A stretch of 64,000 nt of DNA from Pseudomonas sp. MM223 (lineage in GTDB: Bacteria; Pseudomonadota; Gammaproteobacteria; Pseudomonadales; Pseudomonadaceae). Positions 38,164 to 46,729 of the stretch are shown here, piece by piece. The DNA lies in NCBI GenBank assembly GCA_947090765.1, contig OX352322.1:639501-703500 (forward strand), written 5' to 3'. Position 1 is the stretch's first letter. Every line of letters begins with the position of its first letter. The notes below the pieces were generated by a model. It was given only the letters and a program-made list of their open reading frames with translations, made no database searches and was not told the DNA's origin. The position numbers were made by a program, and so were the translations under genes.

Positions 38164-39612
38164 TCAGTGCAAGGCCTCTTCGGCCTTCTGGATCGCGGCG
38201 AATTCCTCTTCCGGTGTACCCGCAACCAGGTGGTGACGGCTGTAGAAAGCAAAGTAGGCAATTAATACCGCATAGATCACTGCGGCGCCAATCACCACCC
38301 GAGGGTCGACCAGGAAACCGGCGACCACGGCGATGCACGCCAGCACCAGGGCAACGCCCGAGGTGAAGATGCCGCCGGGGGTGCGGTATGGGCGCTCCAT
38401 CTTGGGCCGGCGAATGCGCAGGGTGATGTGCGCGGCCATCATCAGCACGTAAGACAGGGTAGCGCCAAATACGGCAACCAGAATCAGCAGGTCACCCTGG
38501 CCGGTCAGCGACAGGGCAAAGCCGATGATGCCGGGGATGACCAGGGCCAATACCGGGGCCTTGCTCTTGTTGGTTTCCGACAGTTTGCGCGGCAGGTAGC
38601 CGGCACGGGACAAGGCGAAAATCTGCCGGGAATAGGCGTAGATGATCGAGAAGAAGCTGGCGATCAGCCCGGCCAGGCCGACCAGGTTGACGAAGCCGCC
38701 CATCCAGGTGCTGCCGCCGTAGGCCTTGGACAGCGCCTCAACCAGCGGGTTGCCGGAGGCTTTCAGCGCTTCGGAGCCGGCACCGCCAGGGCCGACCACA
38801 AGGATCAGCAGGGCGAAGGCCAGCAGTACCAGCATGGCGCCGATCAGGCCGCGTGGCAGGTCACGCTTGGGGTTCTTGGTTTCTTCGGCAGCCAGCGGCA
38901 CGCCTTCGACGGCAAGGAAGAACCAGATGGCGTAGGGAATGGCCGCCCACACGCCGACATAACCGAACGGCAGGAAGCTGCTGGCGCCTACCGCGTCCGT
39001 TTTGGCGATGTCGAACAGGTTGGCTGCATCAAAGTGGGGCGCCATGCTCACCAAAAACACGGCCAGGGCGATGGCGGCGACGGCGGTGATGATGAACATC
39101 AGTTTCAACGCTTCACCCACGCCGAAGATGTGGATGCCGATAAACACGATATAGAACGCCAGGTAGATCACCCAGCCGCCGATGCCGAACAGTGACTCGC
39201 AGTAGGCGCCGATGAACACGGCGATGGCCGCGGGCGCAATGGCGTATTCGATGAGGATTGCAGTGCCGGTCAAAAAGCCGCCCCATGGGCCGAAGGCACT
39301 GCGGGCAAAACCGTAGCCGCCGCCTGCGGTGGGGATCATCGATGACAGTTCGGCCAGCGAGAAGCACATGCACAGGTACATGGTGGCCATCAGCAAGGTG
39401 GCGAGGAACATGCCGCCCCAGCCACCCTGGGCCAGGCCGAAGTTCCAGCCGGCGTAGTCGCCGGAGATGACATAGGCCACGCCCAGGCCGACCAGCAGTA
39501 CCCAGCCGGCGGCGCCTTTTTTCAGTTCACGTTGCTGGAAATAGTCCGACCCGACCTTTTCGAAATCGACGGAAGAGCCTGCCGGCGCGCCGGCGGAATG
39601 ATCGCTTGGCAT
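38164..39612 (-). CDS. eat: ethanolamine permease
   Basis: A 482-residue APC-superfamily transporter with about twelve transmembrane segments. Characteristic sequences are GVAYVISGDYAGWNFGLAQGGWGG and IPTAGGGYGFARSAFGPWGG, matching the ethanolamine permease family. It brings ethanolamine in for EutBC. A sigma-54 promoter-like sequence precedes it. It is first gene of the eat-eutB-eutC operon. Confidence 0.95.
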   Translation of the reverse strand: MPSDHSAGAPAGSSVDFEKVGSDYFQQRELKKGAAGWVLLVGLGVAYVISGDYAGWNFGLAQGGWGGMFLATLLMATMYLCMCFSLAELSSMIPTAGGGYGFARSAFGPWGGFLTGTAILIEYAIAPAAIAVFIGAYCESLFGIGGWVIYLAFYIVFIGIHIFGVGEALKLMFIITAVAAIALAVFLVSMAPHFDAANLFDIAKTDAVGASSFLPFGYVGVWAAIPYAIWFFLAVEGVPLAAEETKNPKRDLPRGLIGAMLVLLAFALLILVVGPGGAGSEALKASGNPLVEALSKAYGGSTWMGGFVNLVGLAGLIASFFSIIYAYSRQIFALSRAGYLPRKLSETNKSKAPVLALVIPGIIGFALSLTGQGDLLILVAVFGATLSYVLMMAAHITLRIRRPKMERPYRTPGGIFTSGVALVLACIAVVAGFLVDPRVVIGAAVIYAVLIAYFAFYSRHHLVAGTPEEEFAAIQKAEEALH

Positions 39613-39672
39613 AGTTTCACCTGTTGTTTTTCTTGGTGGCCGGAAGGGTTCCGGACCGATGGTGATGGGTAC

Positions 39673-39688
39673 TGCAGGAAGCGAGCCA
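39673..39688 (-). promoter_or_regulatory. candidate sigma-54 promoter of eat-eutBC
   Basis: On the minus strand the sequence tggctcgcttcctgca matches the -24/-12 consensus TGGCAC-N5-TTGCA with one mismatch in each box and correct GG-N10-GC spacing. It lies about 60 bp upstream of the eat start codon. Confidence 0.55.
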
Positions 39689-39731
39689 GAGCGGCTGGTG
39701 CTCTGGGGGTTGTGTAGTGCTGGTCCGGCCT

Positions 39732-39832
39732 CATCGCCGGCAAGCCGGCTCCCACAGGTACTGCACAGGGCTTGAAACTTGCGCGATTCCTGTGGGAGCT
39801 GGCTTGCCGGCGATGGGCTGCAAAGCAGCCCC
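39732..39832. repeat. REP element pair
   Basis: Inverted REP copies, tcgccggcaagccggctcccacagg and cctgtgggagctggcttgccggcga, plus a gggctgcaaagcagccc hairpin, lie between the aldehyde dehydrogenase gene and the eat promoter. Confidence 0.85.
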
Positions 39833-39849
39833 CGAGGCCATTGCAGGTT

Positions 39850-41370
39850 TTAGAAGAAGCCCAGCGGATTGATGTCGTAGCTCACCAGCAGGTTCTTGGT
39901 CTGCTGATAGTGGTCGAGCATCATCTTGTGGGTCTCACGGCCAACACCGGACTTTTTGTACCCGCCAAACGCCGCATGCGCCGGGTACAGGTGGTAGCAG
40001 TTGGTCCATACGCGCCCGGCCTTGATGCCGCGGCCCATGCGGTAGGCACGGTTGATGTCGCGGGTCCACACGCCGGCACCCAGGCCGAACTCGGTGTCGT
40101 TGGCAATCGCCAGTGCTTCGGCTTCGTCCTTGAAGGTGGTGACGCTGACCACCGGGCCGAAGATTTCTTCCTGGAACACGCGCATCTTGTTGTTGCCCTT
40201 GAGCAGGGTCGGCTGGATGTAGTAACCGGTTGCCAGCGAACCTTCCAGCTTCTCGACCTTGCCACCGGTCAGCAGCTCGGCGCCTTCGTCCTGTGCAATT
40301 TGCAGGTACGAAAGAATTTTCTCGAACTGCTGCTGCGAAGCCTGGGCGCCGACCATGGTGTCGGTGTCCAGCGGGTCGCCACGCTTGATTTGCAGCACCT
40401 TCTTCATCACCACTTCCATGAACTGCGGGTAGATCGACTCCTGTACCAGGGCACGCGACGGGCAGGTGCACACCTCGCCTTGGTTGAAGAACGCCAGCAC
40501 CATGCCTTCGGCAGCCTTCTCGATGAAGCTTGGCTCGGCCTGCATGATGTCTTCGAAGTACACGTTCGGCGATTTACCGCCCAGCTCGACGGTGGACGGG
40601 ATGATGTTTTCGGCCGCGCATTTCATGATGTGCGAGCCAACCGGGGTAGAGCCGGTGAAGGCGATCTTGGCGATGCGCTTGCTGGTGGCCAGCGCTTCAC
40701 CGGCTTCGCGGCCATAGCCTTGCACCACGTTGAGTACGCCAGGTGGCAGCAGGTCGCCGATCACTTCCAGCAGCACGGTGATGCCCAGTGGCGTCTGCTC
40801 GGCAGGCTTGAGCACCACGCAGTTACCGGCGGCCAGCGCAGGCGCCAGCTTCCAGGCGGCCATCAGGATCGGGAAGTTCCACGGAATGATCTGCCCGACC
40901 ACGCCCAGCGGCTCGTGGATGTGATAGGCCACGGTGCCTTCGTTGATTTCGGCAGCGCCGCCTTCCTGGGCGCGGATGCAGCCGGCAAAGTAGCGGAAGT
41001 GGTCGACGGCCAGCGGAATATCGGCGTTGAGCGTTTCGCGGATAGGCTTGCCGTTGTCCCAGGTTTCGGTAATGGCCAGCAGTTCGAGGTTCTGTTCGAT
41101 GCGGTCGGCAATCTTCAGCAGCACATTGGAGCGGTCCTGCACCGAAGTGCGGCCCCAGGCGTCGGCAGCGGCGTGGGCGGCGTCGAGTGCTTTATCGATG
41201 TCTTCGGCAGTGGAACGGGGGAATTCGGCGATCAGTTTGCCATTCACCGGGGACGTGTTCTCGAAGTACTGCCCTTTGACCGGAGCTACGAACTCGCCAC
41301 CGATGTAGTTGCCGTAGCGGCTCTTGAAGGAAGCCTTCGCGCCCTCGGTACCGGGATGTGCGTAACGCAT
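39850..41370 (-). CDS. exaC: NAD-dependent acetaldehyde dehydrogenase (ExaC type)
   Basis: A 506-residue aldehyde dehydrogenase. It has the Rossmann motif [27 protein letters not shown] (catalytic Glu) and [17 protein letters not shown] (catalytic Cys). It matches the ExaC/AcoD group that oxidises acetaldehyde to acetate. Gene context (eat-eutBC downstream, EatR-type regulator divergent) indicates a role in ethanolamine catabolism; it can also serve ethanol or acetoin use. A good sigma-54 promoter lies about 50 bp upstream. Confidence 0.95.
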   Translation of the reverse strand: MRYAHPGTEGAKASFKSRYGNYIGGEFVAPVKGQYFENTSPVNGKLIAEFPRSTAEDIDKALDAAHAAADAWGRTSVQDRSNVLLKIADRIEQNLELLAITETWDNGKPIRETLNADIPLAVDHFRYFAGCIRAQEGGAAEINEGTVAYHIHEPLGVVGQIIPWNFPILMAAWKLAPALAAGNCVVLKPAEQTPLGITVLLEVIGDLLPPGVLNVVQGYGREAGEALATSKRIAKIAFTGSTPVGSHIMKCAAENIIPSTVELGGKSPNVYFEDIMQAEPSFIEKAAEGMVLAFFNQGEVCTCPSRALVQESIYPQFMEVVMKKVLQIKRGDPLDTDTMVGAQASQQQFEKILSYLQIAQDEGAELLTGGKVEKLEGSLATGYYIQPTLLKGNNKMRVFQEEIFGPVVSVTTFKDEAEALAIANDTEFGLGAGVWTRDINRAYRMGRGIKAGRVWTNCYHLYPAHAAFGGYKKSGVGRETHKMMLDHYQQTKNLLVSYDINPLGFF

Positions 41371-41417
41371 GGTGTGTCTCCTGGCTGTTATGTTTGTTGA
41401 GGAGTTGAGAAGCGTAG

Positions 41418-41433
41418 AGCAAAGGTTGGGCCA
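41418..41433 (-). promoter_or_regulatory. sigma-54 promoter of the aldehyde dehydrogenase gene
   Basis: On the minus strand tggcccaacctttgct matches TGGCAC-N5-TTGCT with one mismatch and correct spacing. It lies about 50 bp upstream of the start codon and opposite an enhancer-binding protein gene. Confidence 0.75.
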
Positions 41434-41520
41434 GCGTTTCGCACGCCAGTAAATTCAATGACTTGGGTCATCTGGATGGGTTCGGTAAGTGCTGTGTGTG
41501 CCAGCTTCGGTACGCACAGG

Positions 41521-41553
41521 GGTGACACTTTGTGCCAATTGCGACACGTCACC
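41521..41553. promoter_or_regulatory. candidate EatR upstream activating site
   Basis: A compound inverted repeat: ggtgac (41521-41526) with gtcacc (41548-41553), and inside it the near-palindrome tgtgccaattgcgaca (41531-41546). It lies about 100 bp upstream of the sigma-54 promoter, the usual place for enhancer-binding protein sites, and upstream of the regulator's own start. Confidence 0.5.
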
Positions 41554-41626
41554 GCAGGGTGCATTGCAAAGCCTTCCCGGGTGGAGGATGCTGGCAAGAC
41601 TCTCTATCTGCGGAGAACTACAACAA

Positions 41627-43598
41627 ATGCAGAGCAATCATTTCAGTCGCCATGCCCAGCAAGTGCATACCGTTGCCCATGGTGGGGCCGGGGAGGGCGG
41701 CAGTGATCCGTCCATCGCCCGCTCCTGGCTGCGCTGCCTGGAGGACTACCACCTCGACCCTTCGGTGATCGCCGCGCCCGTGGTGCTTGAGCATGGGCGT
41801 TTGCTGGAAAGCCGCGAGCGCCTGCGCCAGGTGCTGCAAATTGCCGACCATGAAATGAACAGCCTGCACCAGCAGCTATCCGGGGCGGGCCATGCGGTAC
41901 TGCTGACCGATGCCCGCGGGGTGATCCTCAATTGCGTCAGCGCGCCCACCGAGCGGCGCAGTTTCGAGCGTGCCGGGCTGTGGCTGGGCGCCGACTGGAG
42001 CGAAGCGCGCGAAGGCACCAACGGCATCGGTACTTGCCTGGTCGAGCGCCAGGCCCTGACCATCCACCAGAACGAGCACTTCCGTGGGCGCCATACCGGG
42101 CTGACCTGCTCGGCCAGCCCGGTGTTCGACCCCCATGGCGAGCTGCTGGCGGTGCTGGATGTGTCGTCGGCCCGGCCCGATGTTTCGCGCCAGAGCCAGT
42201 TCCACACCATGGCATTGGTCAACCTCTCGGCGAAGATGATTGAAAGCTGTTATTTCTTGCGCCATTTCGAGCAACAGTGGCTGCTGCGTTTCCACCTGCA
42301 GGCCGAGTCGGTCGGCCTGTTCAGCGAAGGGCTGCTGGTCTTCGACGGTGACGGGCGCATCTGTGCGGCCAACCAGAGTGCGCTGAACCTGCTGGGTAGC
42401 GTGCGCGGTGGCGTGCTGGGCAAACCCATGCAGCGCTTCTTCGCCTGTAGCCACGACGAGTTGTTCAACCGCGCCATGCCCGCTGGTAGTACGGTATGGC
42501 CGCTGCAAACCCTGGACGGCCGCCAGGTGTTCGCCAGCCTGCGTGGCCAGGCACGCACGCCGGTGTGGTCAGTGCCTACCGCCTACCGGCAGCCCGTGCG
42601 CGAAGTGGAGCCGGCTATTTGCCTGCTCGACCCGGCGTTGCAAAACGACTTTCGCCGCTGCGTGCGGGTGTTCGAGCGTGATGTGCCGTTGTTGCTGCGC
42701 GGCGAAACCGGCTGTGGCAAGGAGGCTTTCGCCCAGGCCGTGCACCAGGCCAGCGAGCGGCGCAACAAGCCGTTTGTCGCCATCAACTGCGCCTCGATCC
42801 CGGAGAGCCTGATTGAAAGCGAGCTGTTCGGTTACCGCGGTGGCAGCTTTACCGGCGCGCGCAAGGAAGGCATGCGCGGCAAGCTGTTGCAGGCTGACGG
42901 CGGGACCTTGCTGCTGGACGAGATCGGCGACATGCCGCTGGCGCTGCAAACCCGTCTGCTGCGGGTACTGGAAGAGCGCCAGGTGGTGCCGATTGGTGGT
43001 GAGCCACAGGCAGTTGACGTGCGCATTGTCAGCGCTACCCACCGCGACCTGCTGGAGCGGGTGGAGCAGGGCAGTTTCCGCGAGGACCTGTATTACCGCC
43101 TGAATGGCCTTGAGGTGGCGTTGCCGGCGGTGCGCGATCGCAGTGACAAGGCACAGTTGCTGGGCTTCCTGCTGCGTCAGGAGGCGCAGGGTCAGCAAGT
43201 CGATATTGAACCCCGGGCGCGGCAGGCACTGCTCGACTTTGCCTGGCCGGGGAACGTGCGGCAGATGCGCAATGTGCTACGTACCTTGGTGGCGCTTTGC
43301 GACGACGCCCGAATCGAATTTGCGGATCTCCCCGCCATTGTCTGCGAGGGCTTCGCCCTCGATCGCCGGCAAGCCAGCCCCACCCCGACCGCGCCGACCT
43401 CAGGCCATCTGCTATCCCTGTGGGGCTGGCTTGCCGGCGATAGGGCCAGCCGCGTTAAAAGATGCCGAGTGCAATGCGCTGCTGGCGACCCTGGAGGCAA
43501 AACACTGGCACCTGACCCGCGTTGCCGAGCACCTGGGCATCAGCCGCAATACCTTGTATCGAAAACTGCGCAAACACGGCATCACCAGGGCTGGCTGA
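41627..43598 (+). pseudogene. eatR: sigma-54 enhancer-binding regulator EatR (frame interrupted at an internal REP)
   Basis: An EatR/AcoR-type activator. The GAF-like sensor part covers about residues 70-200. The AAA+ domain has GETGCGKE (Walker A, about 359-366), ESELFGYRGGSFTGA (sigma-54 contact loop; GSFTGA instead of GAFTGA) and GGTLLLDEIGDMP. The C-terminal Fis-type helix-turn-helix (HLTRVAEHLGISRNTLYRKLRKHGI) is in another frame and ends at 43598. The frame break falls across a REP inverted repeat (43363-43440) in the linker. Read as given, frame 1 loses the DNA-binding domain and runs to 43825 into mpl. The cause is either REP insertion plus an indel, or a sequencing error. Confidence 0.82.
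43363..43440. repeat. REP inverted repeat inside eatR
   Basis: A 21-bp perfect inverted repeat, tcgccggcaagccagccccac (43363-43383) and its complement (43420-43440), has a 36-bp centre. It lies between the AAA+ and HTH-coding parts of the regulator gene, an unusual location because REPs are normally intergenic. Confidence 0.9.
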
Positions 43599-43664
43599 GC
43601 GAAACAGCGGGTGCGATTTGTCGCGCCCTGGGCTACCCTGCCTCGATGTTTTGCGAGGTCGACC

Positions 43665-45014
43665 ATGCATATTCACATTCTCGGTATTTGCGGTACTTTC
43701 ATGGGCTCGCTGGCGGTGCTGGCCAAGGAACTTGGCCACCGCGTCACCGGCTCGGACGCCAACGTCTATCCCCCGATGAGCACCCGGCTCGAAGCCCAGG
43801 GCATCGAGTTGACCCAAGGTTATGACCCGGCCCAGCTGGACCCGGCGCCAGACCTGGTGGTCATCGGCAATGCCATGTCCCGGGGCAACCCGGCCGTGGA
43901 GTACGTGCTGAACAAGGGCCTGCCCTATGTGTCCGGCCCGCAGTGGCTGGCTGACCACGTGTTGCAAGGCCGCTGGGTACTGGCCGTTGCCGGCACCCAT
44001 GGCAAGACCACCACCAGCAGCATGCTCGCCTGGGTGCTGGAACATGCCGGCATGAGCCCGGGCTTCCTGATTGGCGGTGTGCCGCAGAACTTCTCGGTGT
44101 CGGCACGCCTGGGCGATACGCCGTTCTTTGTGGTCGAAGCCGACGAATACGACAGCGCCTTCTTCGACAAGCGCTCGAAGTTTGTCCACTACCACCCACG
44201 TACCGCGATCCTCAACAACCTCGAGTTCGATCACGCAGACATCTTCCCGGACCTGGCCTCGATCGAGCGGCAGTTCCACCACCTAGTGCGCACCATTCCG
44301 GGTGAAGGCCTGGTCATTCACCCCACTACCGAGCAAGCGCTGGAGCGGGTGATCGGCATGGGCTGCTGGACCCCGGTGCAGACGACCGGCGAAGGTGGTC
44401 AGTGGCAGGCGCGCCTGCTCAGCCCCGACGGCTCGCGTTTCGAAGTGCTGTTCGAGGGCGAGGCCCAAGGCGTGGTGGACTGGGCGATGACTGGCCAGCA
44501 CAACGTTGCCAACGCCCTGGCTACCTTGGCAGCGGCCCGTCATGTTGGCGTGGTGCCGGCCATGGGTATCGAAGGCCTCAGCGCCTTCAAGAGCGTGAAG
44601 CGGCGCATGGAGAAGGTTGCCGAAGTGCAGGGCGTGACCATCTACGATGACTTCGCCCACCACCCGACCGCCATCGCCACCACCCTCGACGGCCTGCGCA
44701 AGCGCGTTGGCGAGGCGCCGGTGATTGCCGTGATCGAGCCACGCTCCAACTCGATGAAGCTTGGCGCCCACCGTGACGGTTTGCCGGAAAGCGTCAACGA
44801 CGCCGACCAGGTGATCTGGTACGCCCCGGCCAACCTTGGCTGGGACCTGGCTGCCACTGCGGCGAAGTGCAAGGTACCGAGTGTGGTGGCCGACAGCCTC
44901 GACGCGATCATCGAGCGAGTCAAAGGCCAGGCCCGCCCGGGTACCCACGTGGTGATCATGAGCAACGGCGGCTTCGGTGGCCTGCATGGCAAGCTGGCTG
45001 AGGCCCTGAAGTGA
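43665..45014 (+). CDS. mpl: UDP-N-acetylmuramate:tripeptide ligase Mpl
   Basis: A 449-residue Mur-family ligase that reattaches recycled L-Ala-gamma-D-Glu-meso-DAP to UDP-MurNAc. It shows the N-terminal [14 protein letters not shown] site [32 protein letters not shown] and [11 protein letters not shown]. The ATG at 43665 follows gcgaggtc. The stop overlaps the ubiX GTG by 4 bp. Confidence 0.96.
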   Translation: MHIHILGICGTFMGSLAVLAKELGHRVTGSDANVYPPMSTRLEAQGIELTQGYDPAQLDPAPDLVVIGNAMSRGNPAVEYVLNKGLPYVSGPQWLADHVLQGRWVLAVAGTHGKTTTSSMLAWVLEHAGMSPGFLIGGVPQNFSVSARLGDTPFFVVEADEYDSAFFDKRSKFVHYHPRTAILNNLEFDHADIFPDLASIERQFHHLVRTIPGEGLVIHPTTEQALERVIGMGCWTPVQTTGEGGQWQARLLSPDGSRFEVLFEGEAQGVVDWAMTGQHNVANALATLAAARHVGVVPAMGIEGLSAFKSVKRRMEKVAEVQGVTIYDDFAHHPTAIATTLDGLRKRVGEAPVIAVIEPRSNSMKLGAHRDGLPESVNDADQVIWYAPANLGWDLAATAAKCKVPSVVADSLDAIIERVKGQARPGTHVVIMSNGGFGGLHGKLAEALK

Positions 45015-45640
45015 GCGGGCCGGAACGCATCACCCTGGCCATGACGGGCGCCTCGGGCGCCCAGTATGGCCTGCGCCTGCTCGATTGCCTGGTGCGCGAG
45101 GACCGCGAGGTGCATTTCCTGATCTCCAAGGCCGCGCAACTGGTGATGGCCACCGAGACCGACGTGGTGCTGCCGGCCAAGCCCCAGGCGATGCAGGCGT
45201 TTCTTACCGAATACACTGGCGCCGCCGATGGGCAGATCCGTGTGTACGGCAAGGAAGACTGGATGTCGCCGGTAGCCTCCGGCTCCGGCGCCCCGGCGGC
45301 GATGGTGGTGGTGCCTTGTTCCACCGGCACCCTGTCGGCGATTGCCACGGGTGCCTGCAACAACCTGATCGAACGCGCTGCCGACGTTACCCTCAAGGAG
45401 CGCCGCCAGCTGATCCTGGTGCCGCGCGAAGCGCCGTTTTCCACCATCCACCTGGAGAACATGCTCAAGCTGTCGCAAATGGGCGCGGTAATCCTGCCAG
45501 CGGCGCCGGGCTTCTACCACCAGCCGCAGACCATCGACGACCTGGTCGACTTTGTCGTGGCGCGCATCCTGAACCTGCTTGCCATTCCCCAGGATATGTT
45601 GCCGCGTTGGGGTGAGCACCACTTCGGGGTGGATGATTGA
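45011..45640 (+). CDS. ubiX: flavin prenyltransferase UbiX
   Basis: A 209-residue enzyme making prenylated FMN for UbiD decarboxylases in ubiquinone synthesis. Motifs are [48 protein letters not shown] and [14 protein letters not shown]. It starts with a GTG overlapping the mpl stop. The mpl-ubiX pair is conserved in pseudomonads. It links to flavin supply from the rib genes. Confidence 0.96.
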   Translation: MSGPERITLAMTGASGAQYGLRLLDCLVREDREVHFLISKAAQLVMATETDVVLPAKPQAMQAFLTEYTGAADGQIRVYGKEDWMSPVASGSGAPAAMVVVPCSTGTLSAIATGACNNLIERAADVTLKERRQLILVPREAPFSTIHLENMLKLSQMGAVILPAAPGFYHQPQTIDDLVDFVVARILNLLAIPQDMLPRWGEHHFGVDD

Positions 45641-45924
45641 AGCGAGCGCTGTTGGGTGTGGCGGCACTGGTGATGCTGGGTGGCTGCGCCACGGTGCGCA
45701 CGCTGGATGCTGCCAAACCGGGGGCGCCGGTGGTGTATGCCGGTACCCGGCTGGATTTGTACGTGATCAATGGCGGGTGCTGCCCGCGGGACCATTACGG
45801 CGCTGATGCACCGGCCTATCCAGGTTTGGACCTGCCCGGCAGCATGTTGCTCGATACCCTGTTGTTGCCGTTGTCATTGCTGACTGCGGCCGGAGTAGGC
45901 TTCCAGGCAACCGGTGGCCTCTAG
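45637..45924 (+). CDS. YceK/YidQ-family lipoprotein
   Basis: A 95-residue small lipoprotein with lipobox LGGC (Cys17) and the family pattern [16 protein letters not shown]...[22 protein letters not shown] (DUF1375). The likely start is a TTG overlapping the ubiX TGA (TTGA). Its function is unknown; it is probably co-transcribed with mpl-ubiX. Confidence 0.78.
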   Translation: MKRALLGVAALVMLGGCATVRTLDAAKPGAPVVYAGTRLDLYVINGGCCPRDHYGADAPAYPGLDLPGSMLLDTLLLPLSLLTAAGVGFQATGGL

Positions 45925-45940
45925 TCAGCGCCGCATGACC

Positions 45941-46034
45941 TTGTAGGAGCAGCCTTGTGCTGCGAAGGGGGCATCACTGCCACTGAAAATTTTTGGCTGT
46001 ACCGGCCCCTTCGCAGCACAAGGCTGCTCCTACA
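45941..46034. repeat. REP element pair
   Basis: Inverted REP copies, ttgtaggagcagccttgtgctgcgaa and ttcgcagcacaaggctgctcctaca, lie between convergent genes. Confidence 0.85.
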
Positions 46035-46057
46035 GGTAAAATGCGGGCCCAAAGGGT

Positions 46058-46702
46058 TTACTTCTTACCCAGCCTGCGCAACTCATCCGACTCTACAACC
46101 CGTATCCCGTCCTCTTCCTCCAGCGCCAGCCGCCACAACGCCCGGGCCAGGGTACAAGCCTCGATCCCCCGGTACTTGCCAGGTATCAACCTGGAAAACG
46201 GCGAAACCAGTTGTTCTGCCAGCCGTGGCTCGATTCGCTCGCCCAGTAGCAACGATGGCCGTACGATGGTCAGTTGCGGCCAGTCCTGGGCCTTGAGCGC
46301 CTCTTCCATCTCGCCCTTGACCCGGTTGTAGAAAATCGACGATTTCGGGTCGGCGCCCAGCGCGCTGACCACCAGCAGGTGCCGCGCACCCAGCTCCCGG
46401 GCACGCTTGCTGAACGCCACTACCATGTCCAGGTCCACTGCGCGGAAGGCCGATTCAGAGCCGGCCTGCTTCAGCGTGGTGCCTAGGCAGCAGTAGGCGA
46501 TATCGACCCGCCCTGCCAGCTGTGGAAGGAACACCGCCGGGTCGCCCACCGGGTTTTCCAGGTGCGGGTGCTCGGCCAGCGGCCGGCGGGTAGGCGCCAG
46601 AACGCGGGTAATGGTGGGTTCGTTGAGCAGGCGGTCCAGCAGGTGTTCACCGGTCAGCCCGGTAGCACCGGCAAGCAGGACATGCTGAGGCGTCAAATAC
46701 AT
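46058..46702 (-). CDS. NAD(P)-binding oxidoreductase, HTATIP2/YbjT-like
   Basis: A 214-residue atypical short-chain dehydrogenase. The Rossmann start is [19 protein letters not shown], followed by [37 protein letters not shown] (putative Tyr-like YN-x-x-K site) and [12 protein letters not shown]. This is the TIP30/HTATIP2-like group. The substrate is unknown. It lies 27 nt downstream of the MORN/caspase-like gene on the same strand and may be co-transcribed with it. Confidence 0.85.
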   Translation of the reverse strand: MYLTPQHVLLAGATGLTGEHLLDRLLNEPTITRVLAPTRRPLAEHPHLENPVGDPAVFLPQLAGRVDIAYCCLGTTLKQAGSESAFRAVDLDMVVAFSKRARELGARHLLVVSALGADPKSSIFYNRVKGEMEEALKAQDWPQLTIVRPSLLLGERIEPRLAEQLVSPFSRLIPGKYRGIEACTLARALWRLALEEEDGIRVVESDELRRLGKK

Positions 46703-46729
46703 GATGTCTCTCCCTTGTTACACACAAGT

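Noticed and set aside
39772..41400. Long plus-strand frame opposite the aldehyde dehydrogenase gene
   Set aside because: Antisense shadow with low-complexity, His/Gln/Val-rich translation and no domain.
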